Shown: in pieces, positions 17,685 to 26,315 of the stretch
How positions within the stretch are numbered: position 1 is the first letter of the stretch
How the letters are laid out: the number at the start of each line of letters is the position of its first letter
Assembly: GCF_959608125.1 (NCBI RefSeq)
Contig: NZ_CAUHPG010000002.1
Location: 62,001 to 126,000, forward strand
Length of the DNA stretch: 64,000 nucleotides
Direction: 5' to 3'
Source: an uncultured Slackia sp.
GTDB lineage: Bacteria; Actinomycetota; Coriobacteriia; Coriobacteriales; Eggerthellaceae
Translations under genes and position numbers: made by a program
Notes under the pieces: generated by a model
The model's database searches: none
Told to the model about the DNA's origin: nothing
Seen by the model: only the letters and a program-made list of their open reading frames with translations

Positions 17685-20600
17685 CTACGCCTCGGCGTAG
17701 ACGTCCTTCAGCTTGAGCAAGTGCTCGTAGCGCTCGATTGCGGCCTTTTCGTTCTGCTCGAAGAGCTCGTCCGCACGATCCGGGAACTCGCGCGTCAAAC
17801 GGCTGTAGCGAGCCTCGTTCATCAGGAACTCGCGATAGCCGCCCTTGGGCTCCTTGGAATCGAGAGAAAACTTCTTGCCTGCCGGCGCAGCGGGGTTGAA
17901 GCGGTACAGGTTCCAGTAGCCGCAATCCACCGCACGCTCCATCTCGACCATGCAGTTGGCCATGCCGCCCTTGATGGAGTGCATCTCGCAGGGCGAGTAG
18001 CCGATGATCAGGGACGGTCCGGGATAAGCCTCGGCCTCGGCGATCGCCTTCATGGTCTGCGCCGGCTTGGCGCCCATGGCGACCTGCGCCACGTAGACGT
18101 AGCCGTAGCTGATGGCGATTTCGGCAAGGCTCTTCTTCTTGATATCCTTGCCCGCCGCAGCGAACTGGGCAACCTGGCCGATATTAGAGGCCTTGGAAGC
18201 CTGGCCGCCGGTATTGGAATACACCTCGGTGTCGAAGACGAAGATGTTGACGTCTTCACCCGATGCGAGCACATGATCGAGACCGCCGTAGCCGATGTCG
18301 TAGGCCCAGCCGTCGCCGCCGAAGATCCAGACGGATTTCTTGGCGAGGTAGTCCTTATCGGCCAGCACGGATGCGGCCAGTTCGCTCGTGGCGTCCTGTG
18401 CGGCGACGGCCTTCTCGAGCGCCGCGACGTAGGCCTCGGATGCGGCCTTGCTCGCCTCGGCGTCGTTGCGGGCCCCGACCCATGCGGCGGCTGCATCCTT
18501 GAGCTCGGCGTCGCCAGCCTCGGCGATCAGCTGCTCGCTTTCGGCGACGAGCTTGTCGCGCACGGCGTTCTGGCCCAAAAGCATGCCCAGGCCGTGCTCG
18601 GCGTTATCCTCGAACAGGGAGTTCGCCCATGCGGGACCGCGGCCTTCCTTGTTCACCGTGTACGGCGAGGTTGCGGCGGGACCGCCCCAGATCGACGAGC
18701 AGCCCGTTGCGTTGGAGATGTACATGCGGTCGCCGAACAGCTGGGTGACCAGACGGGCATATGCGGTCTGGGCGCAACCCGCGCAGGCACCGGAGAACTC
18801 GAGCAGCGGCTGCTTGAACTGGCTGCCCTTGACCGTGGCGTCCTGAATTTCGGGCTTATCGGAGACTTCTGCGACGCAGTAGTCGAAGACGTCCTGCTGA
18901 GCCATCTCGCCCTCGGCGGGAGCCATGGAAAGCGAGTCGGTAGGACACTGGACCACGCAGACGTTGCAACCCATGCAGTCGAGCGGCGAAATGGCGAGCG
19001 TGTACTGCATGCCGGCCGCAGCCTTGCCCTTGGCGGGAATGAGCGTAGCGGCCTCGGGGGCGGCCGCAGCCTCTTCCTCGGTCAGCGCGAACGGACGGAT
19101 GGTCGCATGCGGGCAAACGAAGGCGCACTGGTTGCACTGAATGCAGGTAGAAGCATCCCACGTCGGAACGGACACGGCGATGCCGCGCTTCTCGTAAGCG
19201 GATGCACCCTGTTCGAACTGGCCGTCGACATGGTCGACGAACGCAGAGACGGGCAGGCTATCGCCGTCCATGCGACCGACAGGCTCCATGATGGAGGTAA
19301 CCATCTTCACGAGCTCAGGCTTACCGGCATGAACGGTCTCTTCCTTCTCGTCGGAAGCATCGAGCCAGCTCGAGGGAACCTCGATGCGCGTGAACGCCGT
19401 GGCGCCCGCGTCGATTGCACGATGATTGGTGTCGACCACGTCCTGGCCCTTCTTCAGATAGGACTTGGTGGCGGCATCCTTCATATAGCGGATGGCATCC
19501 TCCTGAGGCAGCACGCCCGTCAGCGCGAAAAACGCGGACTGCAGGATGGTGTTGGTACGCTTGCCCATGCCGATTTCGATCGCGAGATCGATGGCGTTGA
19601 TGGTATAGAGCTTGACGTCGTTTTTAGCGATATAGCGCTTTGCGTCGGCGCTCAGATGATGTTCGAGCTCTTCGGGCGTCCACTGGCAGTTGACCATGAA
19701 CGTTCCGCCAGGCTTGACGTCGTAGACCATGGGGAAATCCTTCGTGACGTACGAGGGATTGTGACATGCCACGAAATCGGCCTTGTTGACGTAGTAGGAA
19801 CTGCGGATCGGAGCATCGCCGAAGCGCAAGTGGCTGATCGTCACGCCGCCCGTCTTCTTGGAGTCGTACTGGAAGTATGCCTGCACGTATTTGTCGGTAT
19901 GGTCGCCGATGATCTTGATCGAGTTCTTGTTCGCGCCGACCGTGCCGTCGCCGCCGAGACCCCAGAACTTGCATTCAATCGTACCGGGAGCGGCCGTGTT
20001 CGGGCAATCAGGGTCCTCAGGCAGAGACAAGCCCGTAACGTCATCGACGATGCCGATGGTGAACTCGCGCTTCGGGTCGTCCTTGGCGAGCTCGGCGTAG
20101 ACGGCGAAGACCGACGAAGGCGGAGTATCCTTCGAACCCAGGCCGTAGCGGCCGCCGACAACAGTGATGCCGGAAACACCCTCGATGGCGAGTGCGTTGA
20201 TGACGTCGAGATACAGAGGCTCGCCTACGGAGCCGGGCTCCTTGGTGCGGTCGAGCACGGCGATCTTCTTCACGGTCTCGGGAAGAGCCGCGACGAATTT
20301 CTCGGTGACGAACGGACGGTACAGGCGAACCTTCACCAGGCCGACCTTTTCGCCGCGGGCGTTCATGTAGTCGATGACCTCTTCGGCCACGTCGCAGAAC
20401 GAGCCCATGGCCACGATCACGCGTTCGGCATCGGGTGCGCCGTAGTAGTTGAACAGCTCGTAATTGGTGCCGAGCTTCTCATTGACCTGATGCATGTAGT
20501 CTTCGACCACTGCGGGAAGGGCGTCGTAGTAGCTGTTGCATGCCTCGCGATGCTGGAAGAAGATATCGCCGTTCTCATGGCTGCCGCGCATGGCAGGATG

Positions 20601-21233
20601 CTCCGGATTGAGCGCGTGCGCGCGGAAGTCGCGGACGGCGTCCATGTCGCACATATCGGCAAGGTCGTCGTAATCCCACACGGCTACCTTCTGCACCTCG
20701 TGCGAGGTGCGGAAGCCATCGAAGAAGTTGATGAAGGGCACGCGACCCTTGATGGCGGAAAGATGGGCGACGGCAGAAAGGTCCATGACCTCCTGAACGT
20801 TGCCTTCAGCGAGCATCGCAAAGCCCGTCTGACGGCATGCCATGACGTCAGAGTGGTCGCCGAAGATGTTGAGGGCCTGGGTTGCAACGGTGCGGGCGCT
20901 GACGTGAAGCACGCCGGGGAGCAGCTCGCCGGCCATTTTGTACATATTCGGGATCATGAGAAGAAGACCCTGCGATGCGGTGTAGGACGTGGTCAATGCA
21001 CCTGCAGCGAGCGAGCCGTGCATGGTGCCGGCGGCGCCGCCCTCGGACTGCATCTCGCAGACTTTCACCGTGGTGCCGAAGATATTCTTCTTACCCTGGG
21101 CAGACCACTGGTCGACGAAGTCGGCCATGGGGCTCGAAGGCGTAATGGGGTAGATGCCGGCAACCTCGGTGAACGCATAGGAAACGTACGCCGCGGCGTT
21201 ATTGCCGTCCATCGATTTGAATTCTCTCGTCAT
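17685..21233 (-). CDS. nifJ: Pyruvate:ferredoxin (flavodoxin) oxidoreductase, single-chain
   Basis: 1182 residues from ATG 21233 with AAAGGAG upstream; the reading frame stays open further 5' but without family similarity. Domain order is that of homodimeric PFORs: N-terminal pyrimidine-binding domain (AYVSYAFTEVAGIYPITPSSPMAD), a TKCD-like domain II, the gamma domain, two 4Fe-4S ferredoxin motifs near residues 695 and 755 (CIQCNQCAFVCPH and CMGCNVCVVQCP), and the C-terminal TPP domain with CAGCAQTAY and the family motif NATGCSSIWGG that carries the proximal cluster. It converts pyruvate + CoA to acetyl-CoA + CO2 with low-potential electrons, a marker of anaerobic metabolism. Stands alone with its own terminator. 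Confidence 0.97.
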   Translation of the reverse strand: MTREFKSMDGNNAAAYVSYAFTEVAGIYPITPSSPMADFVDQWSAQGKKNIFGTTVKVCEMQSEGGAAGTMHGSLAAGALTTSYTASQGLLLMIPNMYKMAGELLPGVLHVSARTVATQALNIFGDHSDVMACRQTGFAMLAEGNVQEVMDLSAVAHLSAIKGRVPFINFFDGFRTSHEVQKVAVWDYDDLADMCDMDAVRDFRAHALNPEHPAMRGSHENGDIFFQHREACNSYYDALPAVVEDYMHQVNEKLGTNYELFNYYGAPDAERVIVAMGSFCDVAEEVIDYMNARGEKVGLVKVRLYRPFVTEKFVAALPETVKKIAVLDRTKEPGSVGEPLYLDVINALAIEGVSGITVVGGRYGLGSKDTPPSSVFAVYAELAKDDPKREFTIGIVDDVTGLSLPEDPDCPNTAAPGTIECKFWGLGGDGTVGANKNSIKIIGDHTDKYVQAYFQYDSKKTGGVTISHLRFGDAPIRSSYYVNKADFVACHNPSYVTKDFPMVYDVKPGGTFMVNCQWTPEELEHHLSADAKRYIAKNDVKLYTINAIDLAIEIGMGKRTNTILQSAFFALTGVLPQEDAIRYMKDAATKSYLKKGQDVVDTNHRAIDAGATAFTRIEVPSSWLDASDEKEETVHAGKPELVKMVTSIMEPVGRMDGDSLPVSAFVDHVDGQFEQGASAYEKRGIAVSVPTWDASTCIQCNQCAFVCPHATIRPFALTEEEAAAAPEAATLIPAKGKAAAGMQYTLAISPLDCMGCNVCVVQCPTDSLSMAPAEGEMAQQDVFDYCVAEVSDKPEIQDATVKGSQFKQPLLEFSGACAGCAQTAYARLVTQLFGDRMYISNATGCSSIWGGPAATSPYTVNKEGRGPAWANSLFEDNAEHGLGMLLGQNAVRDKLVAESEQLIAEAGDAELKDAAAAWVGARNDAEASKAASEAYVAALEKAVAAQDATSELAASVLADKDYLAKKSVWIFGGDGWAYDIGYGGLDHVLASGEDVNIFVFDTEVYSNTGGQASKASNIGQVAQFAAAGKDIKKKSLAEIAISYGYVYVAQVAMGAKPAQTMKAIAEAEAYPGPSLIIGYSPCEMHSIKGGMANCMVEMERAVDCGYWNLYRFNPAAPAGKKFSLDSKEPKGGYREFLMNEARYSRLTREFPDRADELFEQNEKAAIERYEHLLKLKDVYAEA

Positions 21234-21487
21234 ACCAACGCTCCTTTGAAACAAGCCTGCACCGTCTTCCCCGGGTCGCGAGCTTTCCGCCGTGCTAACG
21301 AACATACCGCGTTATGGTAGCGCGAGCGCTTTAGCCTACGCGAGTGCGACGCACGGAGTGGGTTGAGCGTTCGGCAAACGGTGCGACTTAAAACCCGCCG
21401 ACATCTGAGGCCTTTCGCCGAAAAGGGATTCGCTCGACCATGCGAGAACGTCCGCGAAACGAAGAAGAGCCGCTTTCGCAGCCCTCC
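21234..21487. other. Intergenic region upstream of nifJ
   Basis: About 250 bp between the nifJ start and the vsr stop. Apart from the nifJ ribosome site I see no convincing promoter hexamers, repeat or small gene here. Confidence 0.5.
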
Positions 21488-21877
21488 TTAGGAACGATCG
21501 AGCTCCTCTTTTAAAAGCGGAATTAAACGATGGAACGTTTCATCGACCGCCTTTTTCTTCAATTGGCATTCCCAAATAACATGGACGCGCCATCCCTGCT
21601 CTTCGAGACTGCGAATATTGCGCTCATCGCGTTCGACGTTACGCTCGAATTTCGGAATCCAGTACTCGAGATTGGTCTTCGGCATGGACGGATGGCAGTG
21701 TGGACAGCGGTGCCAAAAGCATCCGTTGACGAAAATGCACACCTTCTTTCCCGGGTAGGCGACATCCGGCCTTCCGGGAACCTTCCATTGGAGACGATAT
21801 CCGCCCAAGCCCGCTGCGCGGAGACATTGTCTGACGATGAGCTCGGGCTTGGTGTCTTTGCCCTTATTGCCCTTCAT
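21488..21877 (-). CDS. vsr: Very short patch repair endonuclease (Vsr-like)
   Basis: 129 residues from ATG 21877; the frame stays open upstream and the APAVRKS stretch before this ATG still resembles the family, so the true start may be a GTG at 21889 or further 5'. Family signature: KGKDTKPELIVRQ, then GRPDVAYPGKKVCIFVNGCFWHRCPHCH (catalytic Asp and the zinc/His region), FERNVERDERN and GWRVHVIWEC. Vsr nicks 5' of T in T:G mismatches created by deamination of 5-methylcytosine. No cytosine methyltransferase gene is in the window, so it is an orphan here. Confidence 0.88.
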   Translation of the reverse strand: MKGNKGKDTKPELIVRQCLRAAGLGGYRLQWKVPGRPDVAYPGKKVCIFVNGCFWHRCPHCHPSMPKTNLEYWIPKFERNVERDERNIRSLEEQGWRVHVIWECQLKKKAVDETFHRLIPLLKEELDRS

Positions 21878-22133
21878 GCTCTTTCTCACGGCGGGAGCAA
21901 CGATTTTACGCGGCGCGGGAGCAGCGTGCAAAATGCAACGCGTGCTACGAGCGTGCCTTCTTATATAGGCAAGATGCTCACGTTTTACCGACACGCGCCA
22001 TAATCCGGTTTTTCCCGCGCCGCGAACGCGAACGGCGCCGAGGCCCTTGCCTGCGACGCCGCGTTTCGCATGGATGCGACAGACGGGAGCAGGACCGTTT
22101 TCGACCCTGCGCACACGTTGGGACACACGTCCG

Positions 22134-22553
22134 CTAGCGCTCACGCCCACCCCTTATATAAGAAGCGATGAACGAGATGCCTGCAACCGTCAACGCCAAA
22201 CCGAGGCCCGTGTAGAAGAAGGCGATGAACCATTCGGGCAGAAGGCCGCTTGCGCGCAGCACAATACCGCCGCCCATCATGATCGCCATGATGATATAGC
22301 CCTTCTTATCGAAGAAATGCCATATCTGCTTCTTGTCTTCTTCGAAGCCACGGATGCGTTCGGAGTGCTTTTTCACGAGCTTCTTGAACACGAGGAGGTG
22401 GAACATGAGAAACACGACGAGCGTTCCCAGCAGAACCCACCATACCAGGTGGTCATGACTCAGGGCGCCGATGCCGATGTTGCCGATGTTGCCGCCTGCT
22501 ACGATCCAGACGAAGCCCGCGACAAGGAGGAGTTTTTCAGTCGATATCTTCAT
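22134..22553 (-). CDS. Small membrane protein of unknown function
   Basis: 139 residues from ATG 22553. Four hydrophobic segments: LLLVAGFVWIVAGGNIGNIGI, VWWVLLGTLVVFLMFHLLVF, YIIMAIMMGGGIVLRASG and WFIAFFYTGLGLALTVAGISF, with a basic charged loop (KKLVKKHSERIRGFEEDKKQIW) in the middle. I do not recognise the family. The promoter lies so close to the ATG that the transcript is probably leaderless (see 22561-22588). Lies between vsr and addA, same strand, no sign of coupling. Confidence 0.8.
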   Translation of the reverse strand: MKISTEKLLLVAGFVWIVAGGNIGNIGIGALSHDHLVWWVLLGTLVVFLMFHLLVFKKLVKKHSERIRGFEEDKKQIWHFFDKKGYIIMAIMMGGGIVLRASGLLPEWFIAFFYTGLGLALTVAGISFIASYIRGGRER

Positions 22554-22560
22554 GCCCTCG

Positions 22561-22588
22561 ATTATATACAGCAGACGATTTGTGTCAC
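22561..22588 (-). promoter_or_regulatory. Promoter giving a probably leaderless mRNA
   Basis: Minus strand: -35 GTGACA (22583-22588), 16-nt spacer, consensus -10 TATAAT (22561-22566). Only 7 nt separate the -10 from the ATG at 22553, so transcription should begin at or next to the start codon. Confidence 0.65.
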
Positions 22589-22675
22589 CCATCTTCACAT
22601 GAACAACGTTCATTTTTAAAAGTGCCACACGGGGCAGCCTTACCGCCGCCCCGCTTGCTATGGCAATGGGCATTT

Positions 22676-25600
22676 CTACACGCGCTGCTTCGCCAGAAAG
22701 GCGCATGCCTCATCGATGCACGAACGCAGTGCATCACGATCGGCCGCTTCGAACAGGTAACGCACGACGCATGGCTGGTCGCATCGGTGAATATCGGTGC
22801 GCTCAACGCGCACGAAAAGCGTCTCGACCTCATCGAATCCGCGCATGAGGGCCACATATGAATAACAACTTGCCTGCAGCAAGTGCTTCGCATGCAATGC
22901 CTCGTCGGTCTCGTCGTCGGATCCTCCGGTTTTGTAATCGACGATCAAAGCGCGGCGCTTCCCTCCTTCTGCACCCCCCCACGACGCGAATAAGTCGATC
23001 GCACCTTCGAGATAGCGGATCGCAGGACTTTCCCCATCGCAAGAAGACCCCTCTTCAAGCGACACGAAGAAAGGAAGCTCGGCATACATCTCATCGGCGC
23101 CTTCGCACATCCTCGCCACATCGCTTGAGAACCAGCGCTCAAGCGCGGCTTCGAGCCGCGGTAGCGATGTATCGCGAAGACCGCAGCCGCTTGCGATGGC
23201 ACGCAGACGATCGCGCGGGGGCATCGCAAGCATGCCACGCGATGCGGCGCGCTCCTTGACCGCCCACTGGGCGCACAGGTGAAACGCCGCACCGAAATCG
23301 GTCGCCTTATCGGCATCGTGAGAGAGGTCATCGCTCAACGCATCCCAGAACTCCTCGTCGGGCGACGCACCCGACGGCTCGGAAACCGCGGGCGCATCGG
23401 TCCCGGCAGCCTGCGCCAGCGATGAATAACTGGCTACGTCCTTACGCAAACCGGCCAGGCGAACATGAGAGACATTCGCTCGTTCGAAAAGGCGGGGTAT
23501 CTCGACCGATTCGCAGGCGGAGAGGGCATCGGCGGCAGGTTGCTCGTCTTGCTCCACCTCATCGAAGTCGGATTCGTCGACGTCGATGCGCTCGACGCGA
23601 GCGGGGGCGCTTCCGCCGAAGTCGACGAACGTCTCCCCTTTTTCAAAATCATCGAGCCCGAACAACGCGCTGCGGATATCGTCGTAAATGCCCGTATCGG
23701 CATTGATTCCCGAAGATGTATCGTCGCTTTTGCCGGAACGAGCGCTCGTCATCGCTATGACGAGCGCCTCTTTCGCGCGTGTCAAGGCAACGTACAAAAG
23801 ACGGCGACGCTCCTGCAGTTCCTGTTCGGCCTCGTGTTCGCGCAGGATTTCACGCTGAGCAAGCGGCGTTTCCGCACGTTCGACGGCTTCGACGACATTG
23901 TCGAAGCGGCCGTCGTTGCACGGCATATATTCCGCCTTCATCGCCTTGGCAGCAGGAGACGAGGACGAAAACCCCGACACAGACCTGCTCGGAAGCAGGC
24001 TGATATATGCCTTGCCCTCGAGCGACATGCAAGAAAACGCCGAAGAACGCGGCTTACCGGCGCCCATCTCGGCCAGGCCGACGATAGGAAACTCGAGGCC
24101 CTTGCTGGCATGGACGGTCATGATGCGCACGAAATCGCCGCCCTTGGCCGACAGCGCGCCCGGAGGCTCTTTCGCGATCGCGATATGCGACGCCATCTCT
24201 TTCGCCACCGACGACGGACCCGTCACGCCCGAAGCCTCGATTCTCTCGACAAGGCGGATGGCCTTCAAGACGTTCGCAGCCACGGACTGCCCCTCGGCAC
24301 CGCGTTTTTCGAGGCGGGATATCCAACCCGAGTCCACGACCGCGTCTTCCATGATCGACGAGACGCGTTTGACTCCCGCATCGCACGTGATGCGACCAAC
24401 GATGCCTGCGGCATGCGCGAGCTGGGGCGACACTACGCCGTCTCGCTCGCGCGCCAACTCGGCCATGGCCTCGAAACCTTTGTCGAGGCCGCGCCGGCGC
24501 AAAACGCCTGTCGTTTCGTCGCGATAGGTAGACAGGGTCACGAAATCATCCGCAGAAAGAGCAAACATCTCGCTCGAAAGCACTTCGAACAATGCCGACG
24601 TGGCATGGGGATTGGCGATGACTTCGGCCAAGCGCTGCATGATACGCACCTCAGGAGCCGACGAGAAGATCGAGCCGCCCGCGATGACGCACGCAAACCC
24701 CTCTTCGCGCAAAGCCTGCGCATAGATTCCCGCATTGGTCATGCGACCGAGCAGGACCACCATATCGCCCGCTTCGTGCCCCGCTTCACGCAGTTCAGCA
24801 AAGCGACGAGCAATGCGGCGCGCCTCGAAAAGCGCCATATCGGAGCGGCTGATTCCTTTGCGCGCGGGATAGGTGCTCAACAACACATCGACACGGCCCA
24901 ATCCCCCCAAAAACGGACGCTTTACCGACTTCTCGTCGCGCGATGGACGCAGCGACATGAACTCTTTGCCGAAGACGTTCGGCTGCTCGAAAACGCGATC
25001 GACAAGCTTCAACACGTCCCCATGACTGCGGAAGTTATCGGGCAGCTCGATAAGGCCGTCGGGATTAGACTCGGCCACGCTTGCTAAATGATTCTTATAT
25101 ACCTGCACGTCGGCACCGCGGAAGCGATAAATGCTCTGCTGGGCGTCGCCGACGGTACACAGCCTGCATGCGCCGGGACCCGCCATGCGTTTGATCATAT
25201 CGATCTGAAGCTGGTCGGTATCCTGGAATTCGTCCACCATAATGATGCGGAACTTATTCTCGTACTCGGCCGCGATATCGGGATGGCGGGCAAGCGCCTG
25301 GGATGCCTTGATCAGCAGGTCGTCGTTGTCGAGCAGGCCGAGGTCGTGCTTTTGGCGTGCATACGACTCATATACCGTCGAAGCAAGCTCGATCAGCTCG
25401 TCGAGAAGCGGTTCGGCTATCAGGCATCGAGCCTCCTGAATGATAAGCGCGCACGACGCCTGCAGGTCTTTGACCAGCGCCTTGTACTCCGGCGAGCCGA
25501 AACGGCCCGACGGCCACGGACACGTGTTGAAGAAAGACAACAAGCGCACGGCGTCATCAGGCGCGACGTCGGAGGCTTTCTCGAGGAATTCGTCGGCGCT

Positions 25601-26311
25601 CTGCAGCCATGTATCGCGCGAAGCGCTCGCCTTCTGGGAAAGCGTCACGTCGCGCGCTTCTTCGATAAGTTCGACCATGGCGCACAGAAGCTGCGAGGCG
25701 CTGCGGCACGACGGCGGCTTGCGGAAGCATCCGCAGCCTTCAGGATTCGCCGACGCGACGCGCACCAGCGAAAGCACCATGTCCTCGACGGAATCGGATG
25801 GACGCGGCCCCGTGCTTCGGGCGGCATATTCGGAAAACAGCGCATTGAAGCCGTGCGGAGAAACGAACTCGTTTTCGCTCGAAAGCGCCTTCTGCACCGA
25901 CATACGCAGCATGTCATCGGCGCGAGCGGGATCGAGTACCGAAAACGCAGGGTCGATTCCGAGCTCCACCGCATGCGTGCGAAGGATGCGCGAACACATG
26001 CCGTGAATCGTAGAAATCCACGCGTCATCGACTTTCAGCGCCTCGTCCGCCATGCCTTCCGCACGCAAGGTCGCCTTCACGCGCGATTTGATTTCGCCCG
26101 CAGCCTTTTCGGTGAACGTGATGGCCATCACCTGTTCGATGCCGTCGAGAAATGCGCCGCCGTCGGGCGCCGATCCGGGCAAGAGCGCCCAGGCGATTCT
26201 CTGGGTAAGCGTGAAGGTCTTACCGCTGCCGGCGCCCGCCGACACGACCAGGGGCGCATCAAGCGTCGTGACGCACTTCAGCTGGCCCGGCTTGAAACGA
26301 TTCAAATTCAT
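22676..26311 (-). CDS. addA: ATP-dependent helicase/nuclease AddA
   Basis: 1211 residues. UvrD-type superfamily 1A motifs: Walker A SAGAGSGKTFTLTQRI at 24-39, Walker B/motif II IIMVDEFQDTDQLQID, motif III VGDAQQSIYRFRGAD, motif V VRIMTVHASKGLEFPIV and RRLLYVALTRAKEALVI. A C-terminal RecB-type nuclease domain shows LEGAIDLFAS and ALIVDYKTGG (catalytic Asp, Asp, Lys). With AddB it resects DNA double-strand ends for RecA-dependent repair. It begins 4 nt after the addB stop, so the two are one operon. Confidence 0.95.
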   Translation of the reverse strand: MNLNRFKPGQLKCVTTLDAPLVVSAGAGSGKTFTLTQRIAWALLPGSAPDGGAFLDGIEQVMAITFTEKAAGEIKSRVKATLRAEGMADEALKVDDAWISTIHGMCSRILRTHAVELGIDPAFSVLDPARADDMLRMSVQKALSSENEFVSPHGFNALFSEYAARSTGPRPSDSVEDMVLSLVRVASANPEGCGCFRKPPSCRSASQLLCAMVELIEEARDVTLSQKASASRDTWLQSADEFLEKASDVAPDDAVRLLSFFNTCPWPSGRFGSPEYKALVKDLQASCALIIQEARCLIAEPLLDELIELASTVYESYARQKHDLGLLDNDDLLIKASQALARHPDIAAEYENKFRIIMVDEFQDTDQLQIDMIKRMAGPGACRLCTVGDAQQSIYRFRGADVQVYKNHLASVAESNPDGLIELPDNFRSHGDVLKLVDRVFEQPNVFGKEFMSLRPSRDEKSVKRPFLGGLGRVDVLLSTYPARKGISRSDMALFEARRIARRFAELREAGHEAGDMVVLLGRMTNAGIYAQALREEGFACVIAGGSIFSSAPEVRIMQRLAEVIANPHATSALFEVLSSEMFALSADDFVTLSTYRDETTGVLRRRGLDKGFEAMAELARERDGVVSPQLAHAAGIVGRITCDAGVKRVSSIMEDAVVDSGWISRLEKRGAEGQSVAANVLKAIRLVERIEASGVTGPSSVAKEMASHIAIAKEPPGALSAKGGDFVRIMTVHASKGLEFPIVGLAEMGAGKPRSSAFSCMSLEGKAYISLLPSRSVSGFSSSSPAAKAMKAEYMPCNDGRFDNVVEAVERAETPLAQREILREHEAEQELQERRRLLYVALTRAKEALVIAMTSARSGKSDDTSSGINADTGIYDDIRSALFGLDDFEKGETFVDFGGSAPARVERIDVDESDFDEVEQDEQPAADALSACESVEIPRLFERANVSHVRLAGLRKDVASYSSLAQAAGTDAPAVSEPSGASPDEEFWDALSDDLSHDADKATDFGAAFHLCAQWAVKERAASRGMLAMPPRDRLRAIASGCGLRDTSLPRLEAALERWFSSDVARMCEGADEMYAELPFFVSLEEGSSCDGESPAIRYLEGAIDLFASWGGAEGGKRRALIVDYKTGGSDDETDEALHAKHLLQASCYSYVALMRGFDEVETLFVRVERTDIHRCDQPCVVRYLFEAADRDALRSCIDEACAFLAKQRV

Positions 26312-26315
26312 CGAG

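Noticed and set aside
17574..21320. 1248-residue open frame opposite the pyruvate:ferredoxin oxidoreductase gene
   Set aside because: It mirrors a well-conserved gene in a high-GC genome; the protein has no family pattern and is rich in the His/Arg/Ala mix typical of antisense frames.
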